Positions 1-8,234 of a DNA stretch of 64,000 bases are shown piece after piece. The stretch is from Enterococcus ratti (GTDB lineage Bacteria; Bacillota; Bacilli; Lactobacillales; Enterococcaceae), in the NCBI RefSeq assembly GCF_001886195.1, contig NZ_JXLB01000002.1, positions 62,469 through 126,468 of the forward strand. The letters run 5' to 3'. Numbering within the stretch: position 1 is the stretch's first letter; the number at the start of each line of letters is the position of its first letter. The notes under the pieces are model-generated. The model saw nothing but the letters and a program-made list of their open reading frames with translations, was not told where the DNA came from and made no database searches. The position numbers and the translations under genes were made by a program.

Positions 1-32
1 TCGAGCGGACAGCGGTGTTGGGCTTGCTTGCC

Positions 33-542
33 CTACCGCTTCCGTCGAAACCACCCGCTGGAAATATTGTCAGAATCAGGTACAGAAATTTTCTCTATCC
101 GTGTTACTTTGTGAGATAAATCAAGGATTTGTTTGTCTAGGTCATGATACTGTCTGACTAGCGCATGAATAATCTTATCTCTTTCTCTCAATTTTTCATT
201 GAAAATCTCTGTAATAAAGTCAATGAGTTCATGATGTTTCATCAAATCAACTGTCTCGTGAACATCAAATAATTGTCTTAAAGCTTTATCACGTCCGATT
301 TTCGGAATTAAATGAGCGACTTCTTGAAGTTTTTGAATTTCTTCTGTAGAAAATACTCTTGTTTTCCGATGATGTTTTGTTTGTCCTTTTCGTCCATGAC
401 TGATAAAGGGAATGTACTCGTATTGAAAAGGATACTCACATTCTTTTTGAATGAAATTTGCCCACTTGTTTAACGTAGATAGAGAGTGGAGCCCATGAAC
501 TTGTTGAACGACTTCATGGGCTGTAAAATAATGCTCTTCCAT
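33..542 (-). CDS. Putative MerR-like DNA-binding protein of a mobile element
   Basis: A 169-residue protein I cannot assign to a named family. The N-terminal 80 residues have a MerR/HTH_17-like layout: a helix starting FTAHEVV, then a basic KTRVFSTEEIQKL segment. Residues 110-155 look coiled-coil. The ATG overlaps the stop of the gene at 542-871 (TAATG), so the two are translationally coupled. It ends in a basic WFRRKR tail. The pair runs opposite to an XRE regulator across a repeat-rich intergenic region, as in regulation modules of plasmids and integrative elements. The DNA-binding role is inferred from layout only. Confidence 0.5.
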   Translation of the reverse strand: MEEHYFTAHEVVQQVHGLHSLSTLNKWANFIQKECEYPFQYEYIPFISHGRKGQTKHHRKTRVFSTEEIQKLQEVAHLIPKIGRDKALRQLFDVHETVDLMKHHELIDFITEIFNEKLRERDKIIHALVRQYHDLDKQILDLSHKVTRIEKISVPDSDNISSGWFRRKR

Positions 543-871
543 TATTTTTGAGTCATGAGTTTGGCAGATTTTGCAGTAGCGGAGAGTCCGTAACTAACAA
601 ATTGACCATTAGCACGACCCCAAGCAGAAATAATCAAATCTTCGAATGAGATAAGTGCCATCCCTTGTGCTTCCAGTTCTTCTTTGGAAATAACAGGAAA
701 CTCACTTTCCACTTTTACACTGACTTTTTCAAAACGTAGTTTAGGTAAAACACATTCATAAGTCCATCCTAGAACGTCTCCTTCCTTTTGCCATTTTGTC
801 ACTTGAACAACTTGATATTCTTTTTCTAATTTGTTCTGAGGTAACACTAAATCACTAATTTTTACTGGCAC
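542..871 (-). CDS. Hypothetical mobile-element protein, 109 aa
   Basis: Not recognised. It is a mostly beta-type protein of 109 residues without membrane segments or signal peptide. The start is GTG at 871, chosen because GAAGGA lies seven bases upstream and the nearby ATG frame stops after two codons. It is the first gene of a leftward pair and reads away from the iterated motif region at 903-1025, so it is probably controlled by the divergent XRE regulator. Small accessory proteins in this position occur in conjugative elements of Gram-positive bacteria; that link is inference. Confidence 0.5.
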   Translation of the reverse strand: MPVKISDLVLPQNKLEKEYQVVQVTKWQKEGDVLGWTYECVLPKLRFEKVSVKVESEFPVISKEELEAQGMALISFEDLIISAWGRANGQFVSYGLSATAKSAKLMTQK

Positions 872-902
872 ATTGCATTCCTTCTTTCGAGTGGATTATC
901 GA

Positions 903-1025
903 TATACGAATTTGTATACGAATGTTTTAAAAAAATATAGGACGCCTCTATACCAATAGAATATACGATTTTATATACGTTGTCAATTTTAAACTCTTGG
1001 AATATATACGAATGGATATACGGAT
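903..1025. promoter_or_regulatory. Three pairs of TATACGAAT direct repeats in a divergent promoter region
   Basis: The 9-mer TATACGAAT or a close variant begins at 903, 915, 962, 974, 1005 and 1017. Each pair has exactly 12 bp periodicity. The six sites fill the gap between the leftward pair and the rightward XRE gene. This is what a repeated operator, or iterons, would look like. The likely binder is the XRE protein encoded at 1066-1929. Confidence 0.6.
980..1008 (+). promoter_or_regulatory. Promoter of the XRE regulator
   Basis: TTGTCA at 980-985 and TATATA at 1003-1008 are separated by 17 bp. The -10 hexamer overlaps the third repeat pair, which would fit autoregulation. Confidence 0.45.
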
Positions 1026-1065
1026 GTGGTATACTGGATTTAAGAAAGTATGGGAGGCTTTGAAC

Positions 1066-1929
1066 ATGTTTGGATTGTTAAAACCAGATAAAGAAAAAAT
1101 AGGGAGTCGCCTTAAAGGATTAAAAGAAGAATTAGGGCTGTCTTTTACAGAATTTGGAAATCGATTAGGTTTGAAAAAACCGACAATTAGTTCATATGTG
1201 CAAGGATATACACTTTTGCCTGTAGAAGTAGCTGAAAAAATAGCAAAATTTAGTGAAAAGCCAGTAGCTTGGTTCTATTTTGGTGCAATGGAAGATTATA
1301 TTAAGGAGTATCTTTTATTGAGAGGATATGCTAAAGTACTTGAAAGTCATCCAGAAGTAGTTGAACAAATCAAAAAAATATTTTTAACTGGTGAATATAA
1401 AAATAGTGGATGGGAAAATGAGGTAGGTTATCCAAAAGAGGAATTTATAGACGATTGCTTTACTGAGATACGAAATAATCTTCTAAACCAGTATATTACC
1501 GAAGTTGTAAGAAATCAGATAGAAAATTCAAAACAAGCACTATCGTTAAGTGTAAAAGAAAAAGAAGAATGGGCTACCTACATTTCAGCAGATATTAAAG
1601 GCTATAATAATATCTCGTTAGAGATTGAATATGGTGATAGAGATAAAATTGAAGAGATGGCAAAGAAGTATATTCAAGACATAAAAAAAGAAGAGCCAAT
1701 TACGTTTAATGATTATTATCTAATCGGAAAATTAATTAATATACTGAATGACAATAGAGAGACAGAATATATGATTTCTGATTTATCGCTAATGTTAACA
1801 GAGAAACACTTCTCTTCATTTTTTGGTGGAGAAGAATTGATTGAGATATTTCAAGCGATGAGACCTGCGTTAATAAAATTATATGCAGAAAAAAGTGATG
1901 ATGAAATGTATGATTGGTTTGAGAAATAA
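1066..1929 (+). CDS. XRE-family transcriptional regulator with long C-terminal domain
   Basis: Residues about 10-60 form a Cro/C1-type helix-turn-helix (IGSRLKGLKEELGLSFTEFG, then KPTISSYVQG). The remaining 220 residues are alpha-helical and charged, and I do not recognise them. I chose the ATG at 1066 because GGGAGG lies eight bases upstream; the open frame extends upstream to 997 but runs through the operator repeats. The protein probably represses its own promoter and the leftward pair through the repeats at 903-1025. It ends just before a strong terminator. It is typical of integrative-element control genes; the inducing signal is unknown. Confidence 0.75.
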   Translation: MFGLLKPDKEKIGSRLKGLKEELGLSFTEFGNRLGLKKPTISSYVQGYTLLPVEVAEKIAKFSEKPVAWFYFGAMEDYIKEYLLLRGYAKVLESHPEVVEQIKKIFLTGEYKNSGWENEVGYPKEEFIDDCFTEIRNNLLNQYITEVVRNQIENSKQALSLSVKEKEEWATYISADIKGYNNISLEIEYGDRDKIEEMAKKYIQDIKKEEPITFNDYYLIGKLINILNDNRETEYMISDLSLMLTEKHFSSFFGGEELIEIFQAMRPALIKLYAEKSDDEMYDWFEK

Positions 1930-1965
1930 AAAAACAAACTTACTAATGGAATAGCTCAACAAGAG

Positions 1966-2013
1966 AAGTCAACGGTCAATACTAGGGAAAAGTATTGGCT
2001 GTTGACTTTTTTT
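1966..2013 (+). terminator. Intrinsic terminator after the XRE gene
   Basis: An 18-bp stem (1966-1983 with 1991-2008, few wobbles) has a seven-base loop and is followed by TTTTT. Confidence 0.8.
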
Positions 2014-2055
2014 AATATTGTGTTCTATGGGAACTAGCAAAACAGTCAATGGAAA

Positions 2056-2358
2056 TTAAGTTAGCAGTTTTTCCTTTTGTCTCAGTTCAATAAGTTGTAT
2101 TTCCATTTTCTTTGCCAGGATTTGAAAGTCGGAATGGAAAGCCTTAAATACTTTTGAATAAGAATAATACTGCTTTATAATTTTCTGTTTATTTAGTGGA
2201 CGGTGGGTTTCGTTAAAATAGTTCTCTAGTAAACTTAATGGTTCATCCCAAGAAGCTAATTGTTCAAGTAAATCATATAAAGTGTAGATATCTTGATGAC
2301 TGATTTTCTTAATTGGCTGTTTGTTTACCGTTAAGCTATCCTTCTCTAGTTTTGACAT
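2056..2358 (-). CDS. Hypothetical mobile-element protein, 100 aa
   Basis: Not recognised. It is a 100-residue, highly charged, mostly helical protein with neither membrane segment nor cysteine. Its start is preceded by AGGAGG at a good distance. It is divergent from the small XRE gene at 2475 and shares with it a short promoter region carrying two mutually inverted 12-mers. That suggests joint control by the XRE protein. Proteins of this size and charge are common in plasmid and ICE maintenance regions, but I can give no function. Confidence 0.5.
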   Translation of the reverse strand: MSKLEKDSLTVNKQPIKKISHQDIYTLYDLLEQLASWDEPLSLLENYFNETHRPLNKQKIIKQYYSYSKVFKAFHSDFQILAKKMEIQLIELRQKEKLLT

Positions 2359-2392
2359 TTGTTAGTCCTCCTAATTCATTTTATAAATCCAT

Positions 2393-2445
2393 GTCTATAT
2401 AAACAACACCATAGAGATATTTTACTATACCATGTTTATATAGAC
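2393..2445. promoter_or_regulatory. Two inverted copies of a 12-bp operator
   Basis: GTCTATATAAAC (2393-2404) and its exact reverse complement GTTTATATAGAC (2434-2445) flank the divergent promoters, each preceded by CAT and followed by AACAC. They are probable sites for the XRE protein at 2475. Confidence 0.55.
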
Positions 2446-2474
2446 AACACATTTTATTGGATAGGAGAATTTAG

Positions 2475-2702
2475 ATGAATAATGACGGTGTAAAAGTTGA
2501 ACTATTAATCAACGAATTATTAGCAGAAAGAAATATGTCTTTAAGAGAACTTGCTCGCTTATCAGGAATAGAACCTTCCAATTTAAGTAATCTTGCGAAC
2601 GGTAAAAGAAAGAGAATTTATTTGGAGCATATTGAACGGATTGCGGATGCTTTGGATATTGAGGATATATCGAAGATAATTAGATTGATTAAAAATAATT
2701 GA
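2475..2702 (+). CDS. Small XRE-family regulator (Cro/C1 type)
   Basis: A 75-residue protein consisting almost entirely of a helix-turn-helix: residues 8-70 contain MSLRELARLSGI, then SNLSNLANGKRKR as the recognition helix region. AGGAG lies seven bases before the ATG. Stand-alone HTH proteins of this length act as repressors in phage, plasmid and ICE switches. The paired inverted operators just upstream are its likely target, giving control of itself and of the leftward gene at 2056-2358. Confidence 0.75.
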   Translation: MNNDGVKVELLINELLAERNMSLRELARLSGIEPSNLSNLANGKRKRIYLEHIERIADALDIEDISKIIRLIKNN

Positions 2703-2722
2703 ATAGAAATATGTTGAGAGTA

Positions 2723-2777
2723 TGAGTCATAATTTTATAGAAAAAGGTGAGATACTAGCTATAATTTTATGACTTTT
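2723..2777 (+). terminator. Probable terminator after the small XRE gene
   Basis: Arms 2723-2738 and 2758-2773 pair at 14 of 16 positions and are followed by TTTTCTT. Confidence 0.55.
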
Positions 2778-2884
2778 CTTATATGATTTATAATATTGAT
2801 GTGTGTAATTAAAAGCAATTTATTTTTTATGGATAGAATGAAATTATTTGAGTATACTATTAATTAAAGTGAGGTTTATTAACT

Positions 2885-3772
2885 ATGAAAAAAGACTTAA
2901 TTTTTCTTTTGTATCATATAGGTCTATCTAACTTTGCATTAAGTCAAATTTTCAAATATTTTACTGATGAGGAAGTTTTATTACTATTGGATGGTGATTA
3001 TTTAGACTTTCAAATGAGATTCAATCTATTCAATGATGACGATATAAATTTATTATCTTCGAGTGAAATTATTCGCAAAGCAAAAAAGAGCGGTATAAAT
3101 TGTTTGGAAGAATTTAAACGGTATGGTATTACATACTGGATTTATTATGAGGAACAATACCCAATTGGTTTAAAAAGAATACAAAATCCACCATTTATAA
3201 TATTTGTAAAAGGTGATTATAAAATTTTGAATAGTCAAAAACTCATTTCTATTGTTGGAAGTAGGAAAATAACAGAGAAAACTAGTAATGATTTAAAGAA
3301 ATATACTTATGAGTTAGTAAAGAATGGCTTTATTACCGTTAGTGGGTTGGCCTTTGGAACAGACATTATAGTTCATGAAGTGACCACGAATTTAGGTGGG
3401 CAAACTATTGCTGTGCTACCTTCTTCTATTTTTGATGTCCAACCTAAGAAACATAGTGAAGAAGCAAAAAGAATATTATTAAATAATGGAGTGATAGTAT
3501 CAGAGTATTACTCTAACGAAAAATATAAACCTACTAATTATATAAACAGAAATAGGTTAATATCAGGGCTAAGTAGATGGCTTATTGTATCTGAGTGTAC
3601 TGAAAAAAGTGGTACTATGCATACTGCTAGATTTGCTTGGAAACAGAAAAAGCAAATTTATTGTTTTGATAATAAATCCTCTGGTATTCAGAAAATTTTA
3701 TCTTCAAATGGTGGAATGATATATAACGGAATTATATCGCTAAATTTGAAAAGGGGTGAACGGGATTGTTAA
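2885..3772 (+). CDS. DprA/Smf-like Rossmann-fold protein, probable ShosA-type antitoxin
   Basis: A 295-residue DprA-family (SLOG-fold) protein. Visible motifs are IVGSRK near residue 122, SGLAFGTD near 152 (canonical SGLARGID), NRNRLISGLS near 221 and SGTMHTA near 242. Its stop overlaps the next start by seven bases, so it is coupled to a phosphoribosyltransferase. True DprA loads RecA on single-stranded DNA during transformation and stands alone or beside topA. Here the partner and the island setting instead match the ShosTA pair, in which a DprA-like antitoxin neutralises a phosphoribosyltransferase toxin. The DprA fold is clear; the antitoxin role rests on synteny. Confidence 0.75.
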   Translation: MKKDLIFLLYHIGLSNFALSQIFKYFTDEEVLLLLDGDYLDFQMRFNLFNDDDINLLSSSEIIRKAKKSGINCLEEFKRYGITYWIYYEEQYPIGLKRIQNPPFIIFVKGDYKILNSQKLISIVGSRKITEKTSNDLKKYTYELVKNGFITVSGLAFGTDIIVHEVTTNLGGQTIAVLPSSIFDVQPKKHSEEAKRILLNNGVIVSEYYSNEKYKPTNYINRNRLISGLSRWLIVSECTEKSGTMHTARFAWKQKKQIYCFDNKSSGIQKILSSNGGMIYNGIISLNLKRGERDC

Positions 3773-4929
3773 AGGTACATTTGATTTTTCCTAGAGGTAC
3801 AATTTTTGATGAACATGGAGATTTATATGATGGAGTTGTTGAGTTGCTTAAAGTCTGTAAAGAAAGAGGGTATGATTTTCTTTTTACCACACATAACATT
3901 GGTAAAGCACAAGAATATTCTCATAGGCTGAAGGAAGCTACAGGATTGGAAAAAAATTTTTATAGTAGAAAAAAAATTCGAGAGATATTAAGTAATCCAC
4001 AAAAAACTAAATTATTGAAAACTACAATTATAGTTGGGAGTAGTGATACAGATTTATACTTAGCAGCTAATAATAAATTATTACTTATTAATCCATCATG
4101 GAGCTATATACAGGAAGAAAAAGCAAAGAAATATGGATTTAGTTTAGATACACCGAGTACTTTAATAAAAATGTTAAAAATTATTGAAAATCAAAATAGT
4201 TGGTATTACGAGTTAGATTTGGACGATAAATCTACAGTCTACGCTTTAACAGCAGCTAATAATAAAGATGCTCAGGAAAATGAATCTGTAATGATTAATA
4301 GATTCAGAAATTTATTAAAGAGTGGTGACCGTACTTATTTTGAAGCTCTATTTTTTCATTTGATATCAGGAATCATGAAAAGTGATGAGTTAAGGCAAAT
4401 ATCAATTTGGGGAATAATGCCTTCATCAGGTTTAGCTTTAAATGAAGACATGTTAGAAATCAAGGAGAGATGTAGATATCTTACTAATGTAAAAAATAAA
4501 AATCCTCTTTTAACCCGTCACACAGCCGTTGAGAAAAGCCGTACTACAGAGCATGGCAGGAGACTAGAAATAGGAGCAAAGAAACATTTAGATTCTATTA
4601 AGTTGAATCCTGTTTATAAAGGAAAATTAGAGGGTAAGACTGTTTGTATTTTAGATGATTATTTGACAAATGGTAGTTCGTTTGAAGCTGTTAGAAACCT
4701 ATTAATGAAGGCTGGTGCAGAAAAAGTATACTTCGTTGCTTTTGGTAGATTCAAGAGAGGGTTACTTGGAATATATCAAAAAGAGAACTACTACATAGAA
4801 AGAGATGTCTATAGTGATAATTATGTTGCTTTATTATCTTCAAAAGATTCGGAGTTTGGTTGTAATGGAGTATACAACGAAGACGCTCGTACAGAGGTAG
4901 ATAACATTTACAAAATATTAAATGAATAA
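3766..4929 (+). CDS. Degenerate-HAD plus phosphoribosyltransferase fusion, probable ShosT-type toxin
   Basis: The start is TTG at 3766, nine bases after AAGGGGTG and inside the end of the DprA-like gene. Residues 1-140 look like a HAD fold, but motif I reads FPRGTIFDE, where catalytic HADs have DxDGT; both aspartates are missing. VGSSDTDLYLA near residue 92 is a similarly altered motif IV. Residues about 190-387 are a type I phosphoribosyltransferase with the PRPP loop ILDDYLTNGSS near residue 294, preserving the acidic pair. I infer that the transferase is the active part, acting on an unknown substrate, and that the HAD part is structural. This matches the toxin side of ShosTA-like anti-phage pairs. 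Confidence 0.65.
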   Translation: MLKVHLIFPRGTIFDEHGDLYDGVVELLKVCKERGYDFLFTTHNIGKAQEYSHRLKEATGLEKNFYSRKKIREILSNPQKTKLLKTTIIVGSSDTDLYLAANNKLLLINPSWSYIQEEKAKKYGFSLDTPSTLIKMLKIIENQNSWYYELDLDDKSTVYALTAANNKDAQENESVMINRFRNLLKSGDRTYFEALFFHLISGIMKSDELRQISIWGIMPSSGLALNEDMLEIKERCRYLTNVKNKNPLLTRHTAVEKSRTTEHGRRLEIGAKKHLDSIKLNPVYKGKLEGKTVCILDDYLTNGSSFEAVRNLLMKAGAEKVYFVAFGRFKRGLLGIYQKENYYIERDVYSDNYVALLSSKDSEFGCNGVYNEDARTEVDNIYKILNE

Positions 4930-5097
4930 TTGGTAATTTCATGTTTTCTGACGTGCAAGTTATTTTAATTTGATTACGATTTTTAGTTACGAGTGGTTAA
5001 AATTTAATAAATTATAGTGAAATAAACAGTCTAAATATTTTATATAAATCCTTGCTACTACTGGATTTTTAATTATATTAAAACCCAAGCATTGCCA

Positions 5098-5146
5098 ACC
5101 AGGTCTTAAGAAAGCTCGTAAAGCTTCACAGTTCTCTAAGCGTTAA
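5098..5146 (+). repeat. rpsI 3'-end copy 1 (attachment site)
   Basis: 49 bp reading PGLKKARKASQFSKR then stop, the C-terminus of ribosomal protein S9. The preceding bases do not encode the rest of S9, so this is a partial copy. It differs from copies 2 and 3 at a few third-codon positions. It lies in the 397-bp gap after the ShosT-like gene. A TTAGTTACGA motif at 4979 may be an integrase arm site. Confidence 0.75.
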
Positions 5147-5170
5147 TATTCGCTTTATATCAACAATCAA

Positions 5171-5206
5171 GACGTTTCGCAGCTTAGTTTGTGAAGCGTC
5201 TTTTTT
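5171..5206 (+). terminator. Terminator downstream of att copy 1
   Basis: A 10-bp stem with two wobbles (5171-5180 with 5191-5200) is followed by TTTTTT. It sits where the rpsI terminator would be. Confidence 0.65.
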
Positions 5207-5251
5207 CATTGTCAATTATGGAGTTATTAGCAAGTGACTGTAAAAAAATGG

Positions 5252-5280
5252 AATGTATTGCAATTCGCAATGCATTTTTT
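5252..5280 (+). promoter_or_regulatory. Inverted repeat before the RHH gene (terminator or operator)
   Basis: AATGTATTGC and GCAATGCATT (one mismatch) surround a five-base loop and are followed by a T run. It could terminate incoming transcripts or serve as operator for the small RHH protein just downstream. Confidence 0.45.
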
Positions 5281-5326
5281 GGGTGCAAAATGAATTACAA
5301 TTAGTTAGATAAGGAGGTAATGCTAA

Positions 5327-5509
5327 TTGAGTAGTTTCAAAATTAAACCTAACCGAAAAGAAACCGAAAATAAGACAATTAGGTTTCCTGTGCCACTTAT
5401 AGAAAAGATTGAAGAAGTTATTACAGAGAATGATACAACATTTTCAAGTTTTGTTATTCAAGCTTGTGAGTATGCTTTAGAAAATATAGAAAGTGACAAA
5501 AAAAGATAA
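5327..5509 (+). CDS. Small ribbon-helix-helix-like protein (YlcI/YnfO type)
   Basis: A 60-residue protein with a basic N-terminus, a strand (NKTIRFPVPLIEKIEEVI) and two short helices (FSSFVIQACEYAL), the usual RHH/CopG layout. The start is TTG at 5327, nine bases after AAGGAGG; the ATG a few bases upstream stops at once. I recall similar YlcI/YnfO-family proteins beside mobile-element cargo in Firmicutes. It lies between att copy 1 and the restriction-modification gene and may regulate it. DNA binding is inferred from fold pattern only. Confidence 0.6.
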   Translation: MSSFKIKPNRKETENKTIRFPVPLIEKIEEVITENDTTFSSFVIQACEYALENIESDKKR

Positions 5510-5628
5510 CGCATATTATTTTTATATTGAAAACAATGTTGCTTTAAAGGAGATATAAACGTGAGCTTAAGAGAATTTATAAAAAAAATATTCCTAATTT
5601 TAACAGTAAAATTTATTCAGAAGAAGAT

Positions 5629-8001
5629 TTGAAAGTTAAAGTTATTATTCCTTATTTGAAACAACTTGGATATCATGAAGAAGAAATGAGATTTGAGAAT
5701 CCGATGGAGGTTGTTATTGGCTCAAAAAAAACTATAGTATATTCTGATATTGAAATTGAGCTGAATGGCGTGGTAGAACTAATCATTGATGTGAAAAAAC
5801 CTTCTCATGGAATTTTACAGAAAGATTTGCTTCAAGCTTCAAGTTATGCCAAGTTGATAAATACACCACCAGCATTGATGAGCACTATTACAAATGGTAC
5901 TGATACGATAACAACAAATACCTTCACAGGTGAACAGATCGACGATATTCCAAGCAAAGCTCAATTAATGAAAAAAGTAAATAATTCAAAAAAGAAAATT
6001 TACTCAGAAATTCAATTGCAAGAAATAAAAAGTGTGCTTTTGACCCTTTTAGAGCCTAAAGAGCTATACAGAATTATTAATAATTCAAAAAATGTTATAG
6101 AAAAGAAAGCTTTGATAAGAAGCGATCAGTCGTTTAAGGAAATAACGAAAATTATTTTAGTAAAGATGAATGAAGAGAGAAGAGTTACTTTAGAAGAAGG
6201 TCAAAATCGATTTTCAAAGGAGTATCTCGAAAAATTTTCCAAAGCTAATGGGATTTCTATAAATGAAGCATTTGTACGGTTATTTAATGAAGCAAAAGAA
6301 AAGTATCCTAACATATATCCAGAAGGAGAAGGTAATTTCCTTATTACAGATGAAGAAGCTTTGATCAGAGTAGTCAACGATTTGGCTCCGTTTTCATTTT
6401 TAGGTACTGGAGAAGATATAAAAGGAGCTGTCTACGAAATTTTTCTAAAAGGAACACTTAGAGGAGATTTTGATCAATACTTTACTCCGAGAGAAATTGT
6501 TGATTTTATTGTAGAACTTGCAGATCCTCAATTTGATGATGTTTTTTTAGATCCAGCTTGTGGATCAGGCGGTTTTTTAATACAAGCGTTTAATTACGTA
6601 AATCAAAAAATAATTAATGCTAAAGAGTCAGAAGTTGAGAGAAAAAAGAAATTTTCAAATTTGGTAGATAAGCATATCTGGGGGCACGAGGCAGATAAAG
6701 ATTTACAAGTTTTAGCAAAAATTAACTTAATTATGCATGGAGATGGATGGAACAATATTTACCAAGGAGATACATTGATATCTCCGAACCTTAAGAATGA
6801 CTTTTTTGATTTAGTATTGACCAATCCGCCTTTTACAATAAAGTATGAATTTCCAGAAACATTGTCTAATTATGAAATGGGGCTAGGGAAGCAAAAGGAA
6901 GAGTTAGATATCCTTTTCGTTGAAAAATCATTAGATGTTTTAAAACCTGGAGGAGACTTGTATATTGTTTTACCAGAAGGTTTGTTAAACAATAATTCAT
7001 ATCAATATTTTAGAAATTGGTTAATGGAGAAAGCAGACCTTTTATGTTGTATCTCTCTTCCAGAAGGCGCGTTTATTCCTATGGGAGGTTCAGTATCCAA
7101 AACCTGTATTTTAGGTGTACGAAAGAAATCAAAAGAAAATAATTATATACCTCCTACTCATGCTTTTTTAGGTGTTGCTAAGGAAGTAGGCTTTGAGTCA
7201 GGAAAAAAATTATACAAAAAAATTGAAAAAAATGACTTACATGAATTTATAAAAGATTATGACGAAATATTTGAGGAAGTTCGTGAGACAACAAACGGAG
7301 GAGAATATGGATGGATAAAGACAGAAGATATAGATATTAAAAGATTGGGAGCTTCTCATCTGTTGAATATCATAGATTCTTCTGAAATTCGTAATGCCGT
7401 CAAACTCTCAGATATAGTTATTATTGAACAACCTAAAATTAGAATCGAAGATTCAAAAACATATTATTATTTAGAAATACCTGATATAAGTTCATCAACT
7501 GGCGCGATCACCAATATTCGTTTATTGAAAGGTGAAAATATAACTAGTTCTACTTTAGTATCTTTTAAAGCGTCAGATATTTTATTTGCAAGAATTAATC
7601 CAAGAAAAAACAGAATAACATTAGCCCCACCTATAAGTGATGAATATGAAGCAGTTACATCAAACGAAATATATTTACTGTCTTTAATTAAAGACAATGG
7701 GTATATTAGGGAAAATTACTCTTCCGCATTAGTTCCTATATTGCGAAGTGATATTGTTAAGCGTCAGATTGTCAGGTTGGGAGTGGGGTCATCTAGTTCT
7801 AGAGCTAGAGTATATCCTGAAGATCTTGCAAATATTAGGGTTCCTATTCCAGATGAAAATGTACTGGAAAAATTAAGTCAGTTGACTAATAGTAATACAA
7901 ATAAATTGTGGCAGGAATCTCAGAAAATGATAGATAACTATGTTGAAATGCAAGTGTTACTCGATTCAAATATAAATAAAAATGAATTCCGATCTATTTA
8001 A
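5629..8001 (+). CDS. Single-chain restriction-modification enzyme (nuclease, N6-methylase, specificity domain)
   Basis: The readable frame is 790 residues. Residues 1-70 carry a PD-(D/E)xK-type core (YSDIEIEL, then ELIIDVKK near 53-57). Residues 240-560 are an HsdM-like N6-adenine methylase with DPACGSGGF near 307 and NPPF near 399. Residues 590-770 resemble a type I specificity domain. This order fits a type IIG or fused type I enzyme. The best ribosome site (AAAGGAG) precedes GTG at 5561, whose frame encodes MSLREFIKK and then loses register in the A8 run at 5581-5588. One more A would join it to NIPNFNSKIYSEEDLK and this frame. The gene is thus frameshifted at its 5' end; translation could still begin at the TTG at 5629. 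Confidence 0.75.
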   Translation: MKVKVIIPYLKQLGYHEEEMRFENPMEVVIGSKKTIVYSDIEIELNGVVELIIDVKKPSHGILQKDLLQASSYAKLINTPPALMSTITNGTDTITTNTFTGEQIDDIPSKAQLMKKVNNSKKKIYSEIQLQEIKSVLLTLLEPKELYRIINNSKNVIEKKALIRSDQSFKEITKIILVKMNEERRVTLEEGQNRFSKEYLEKFSKANGISINEAFVRLFNEAKEKYPNIYPEGEGNFLITDEEALIRVVNDLAPFSFLGTGEDIKGAVYEIFLKGTLRGDFDQYFTPREIVDFIVELADPQFDDVFLDPACGSGGFLIQAFNYVNQKIINAKESEVERKKKFSNLVDKHIWGHEADKDLQVLAKINLIMHGDGWNNIYQGDTLISPNLKNDFFDLVLTNPPFTIKYEFPETLSNYEMGLGKQKEELDILFVEKSLDVLKPGGDLYIVLPEGLLNNNSYQYFRNWLMEKADLLCCISLPEGAFIPMGGSVSKTCILGVRKKSKENNYIPPTHAFLGVAKEVGFESGKKLYKKIEKNDLHEFIKDYDEIFEEVRETTNGGEYGWIKTEDIDIKRLGASHLLNIIDSSEIRNAVKLSDIVIIEQPKIRIEDSKTYYYLEIPDISSSTGAITNIRLLKGENITSSTLVSFKASDILFARINPRKNRITLAPPISDEYEAVTSNEIYLLSLIKDNGYIRENYSSALVPILRSDIVKRQIVRLGVGSSSSRARVYPEDLANIRVPIPDENVLEKLSQLTNSNTNKLWQESQKMIDNYVEMQVLLDSNINKNEFRSI

Positions 8002-8185
8002 ATAGTTCATGTTTAACTAGTTCTTGTCAAAGTAGTATCCTCTTCGGCTCGCATATTTTTTGTTTGAAAAATTGATACCAATGATTTCAAATCTATTGAA
8101 ATCCACTAAAACTTTGAAATATGAATCACGCTGTACTTACTGCTACTAAAGGATTTTGAAGCTTATTCAAAAACTGAGCAATCGA

Positions 8186-8234
8186 ACCAGGACTTAAGAA
8201 AGCTCGTAAAGCATCACAATTCTCAAAACGTTAA
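8186..8234 (+). repeat. rpsI 3'-end copy 2 (attachment site)
   Basis: 49 bp identical to copy 3 at 9023, encoding the S9 C-terminus PGLKKARKASQFSKR. A weak terminator-like hairpin follows at about 8322-8352, and possible arm motifs GGTACGA at 8365 and GGTACTT at 8377. The 330 bp from 8235 to the Fst system contain no gene; an integrase expected here seems to be lost. Confidence 0.75.

Noticed and set aside
2885-3772. Chromosomal transformation DprA
   Set aside because: The coupled phosphoribosyltransferase and island location fit a toxin-antitoxin pair better, although the fold is the same.
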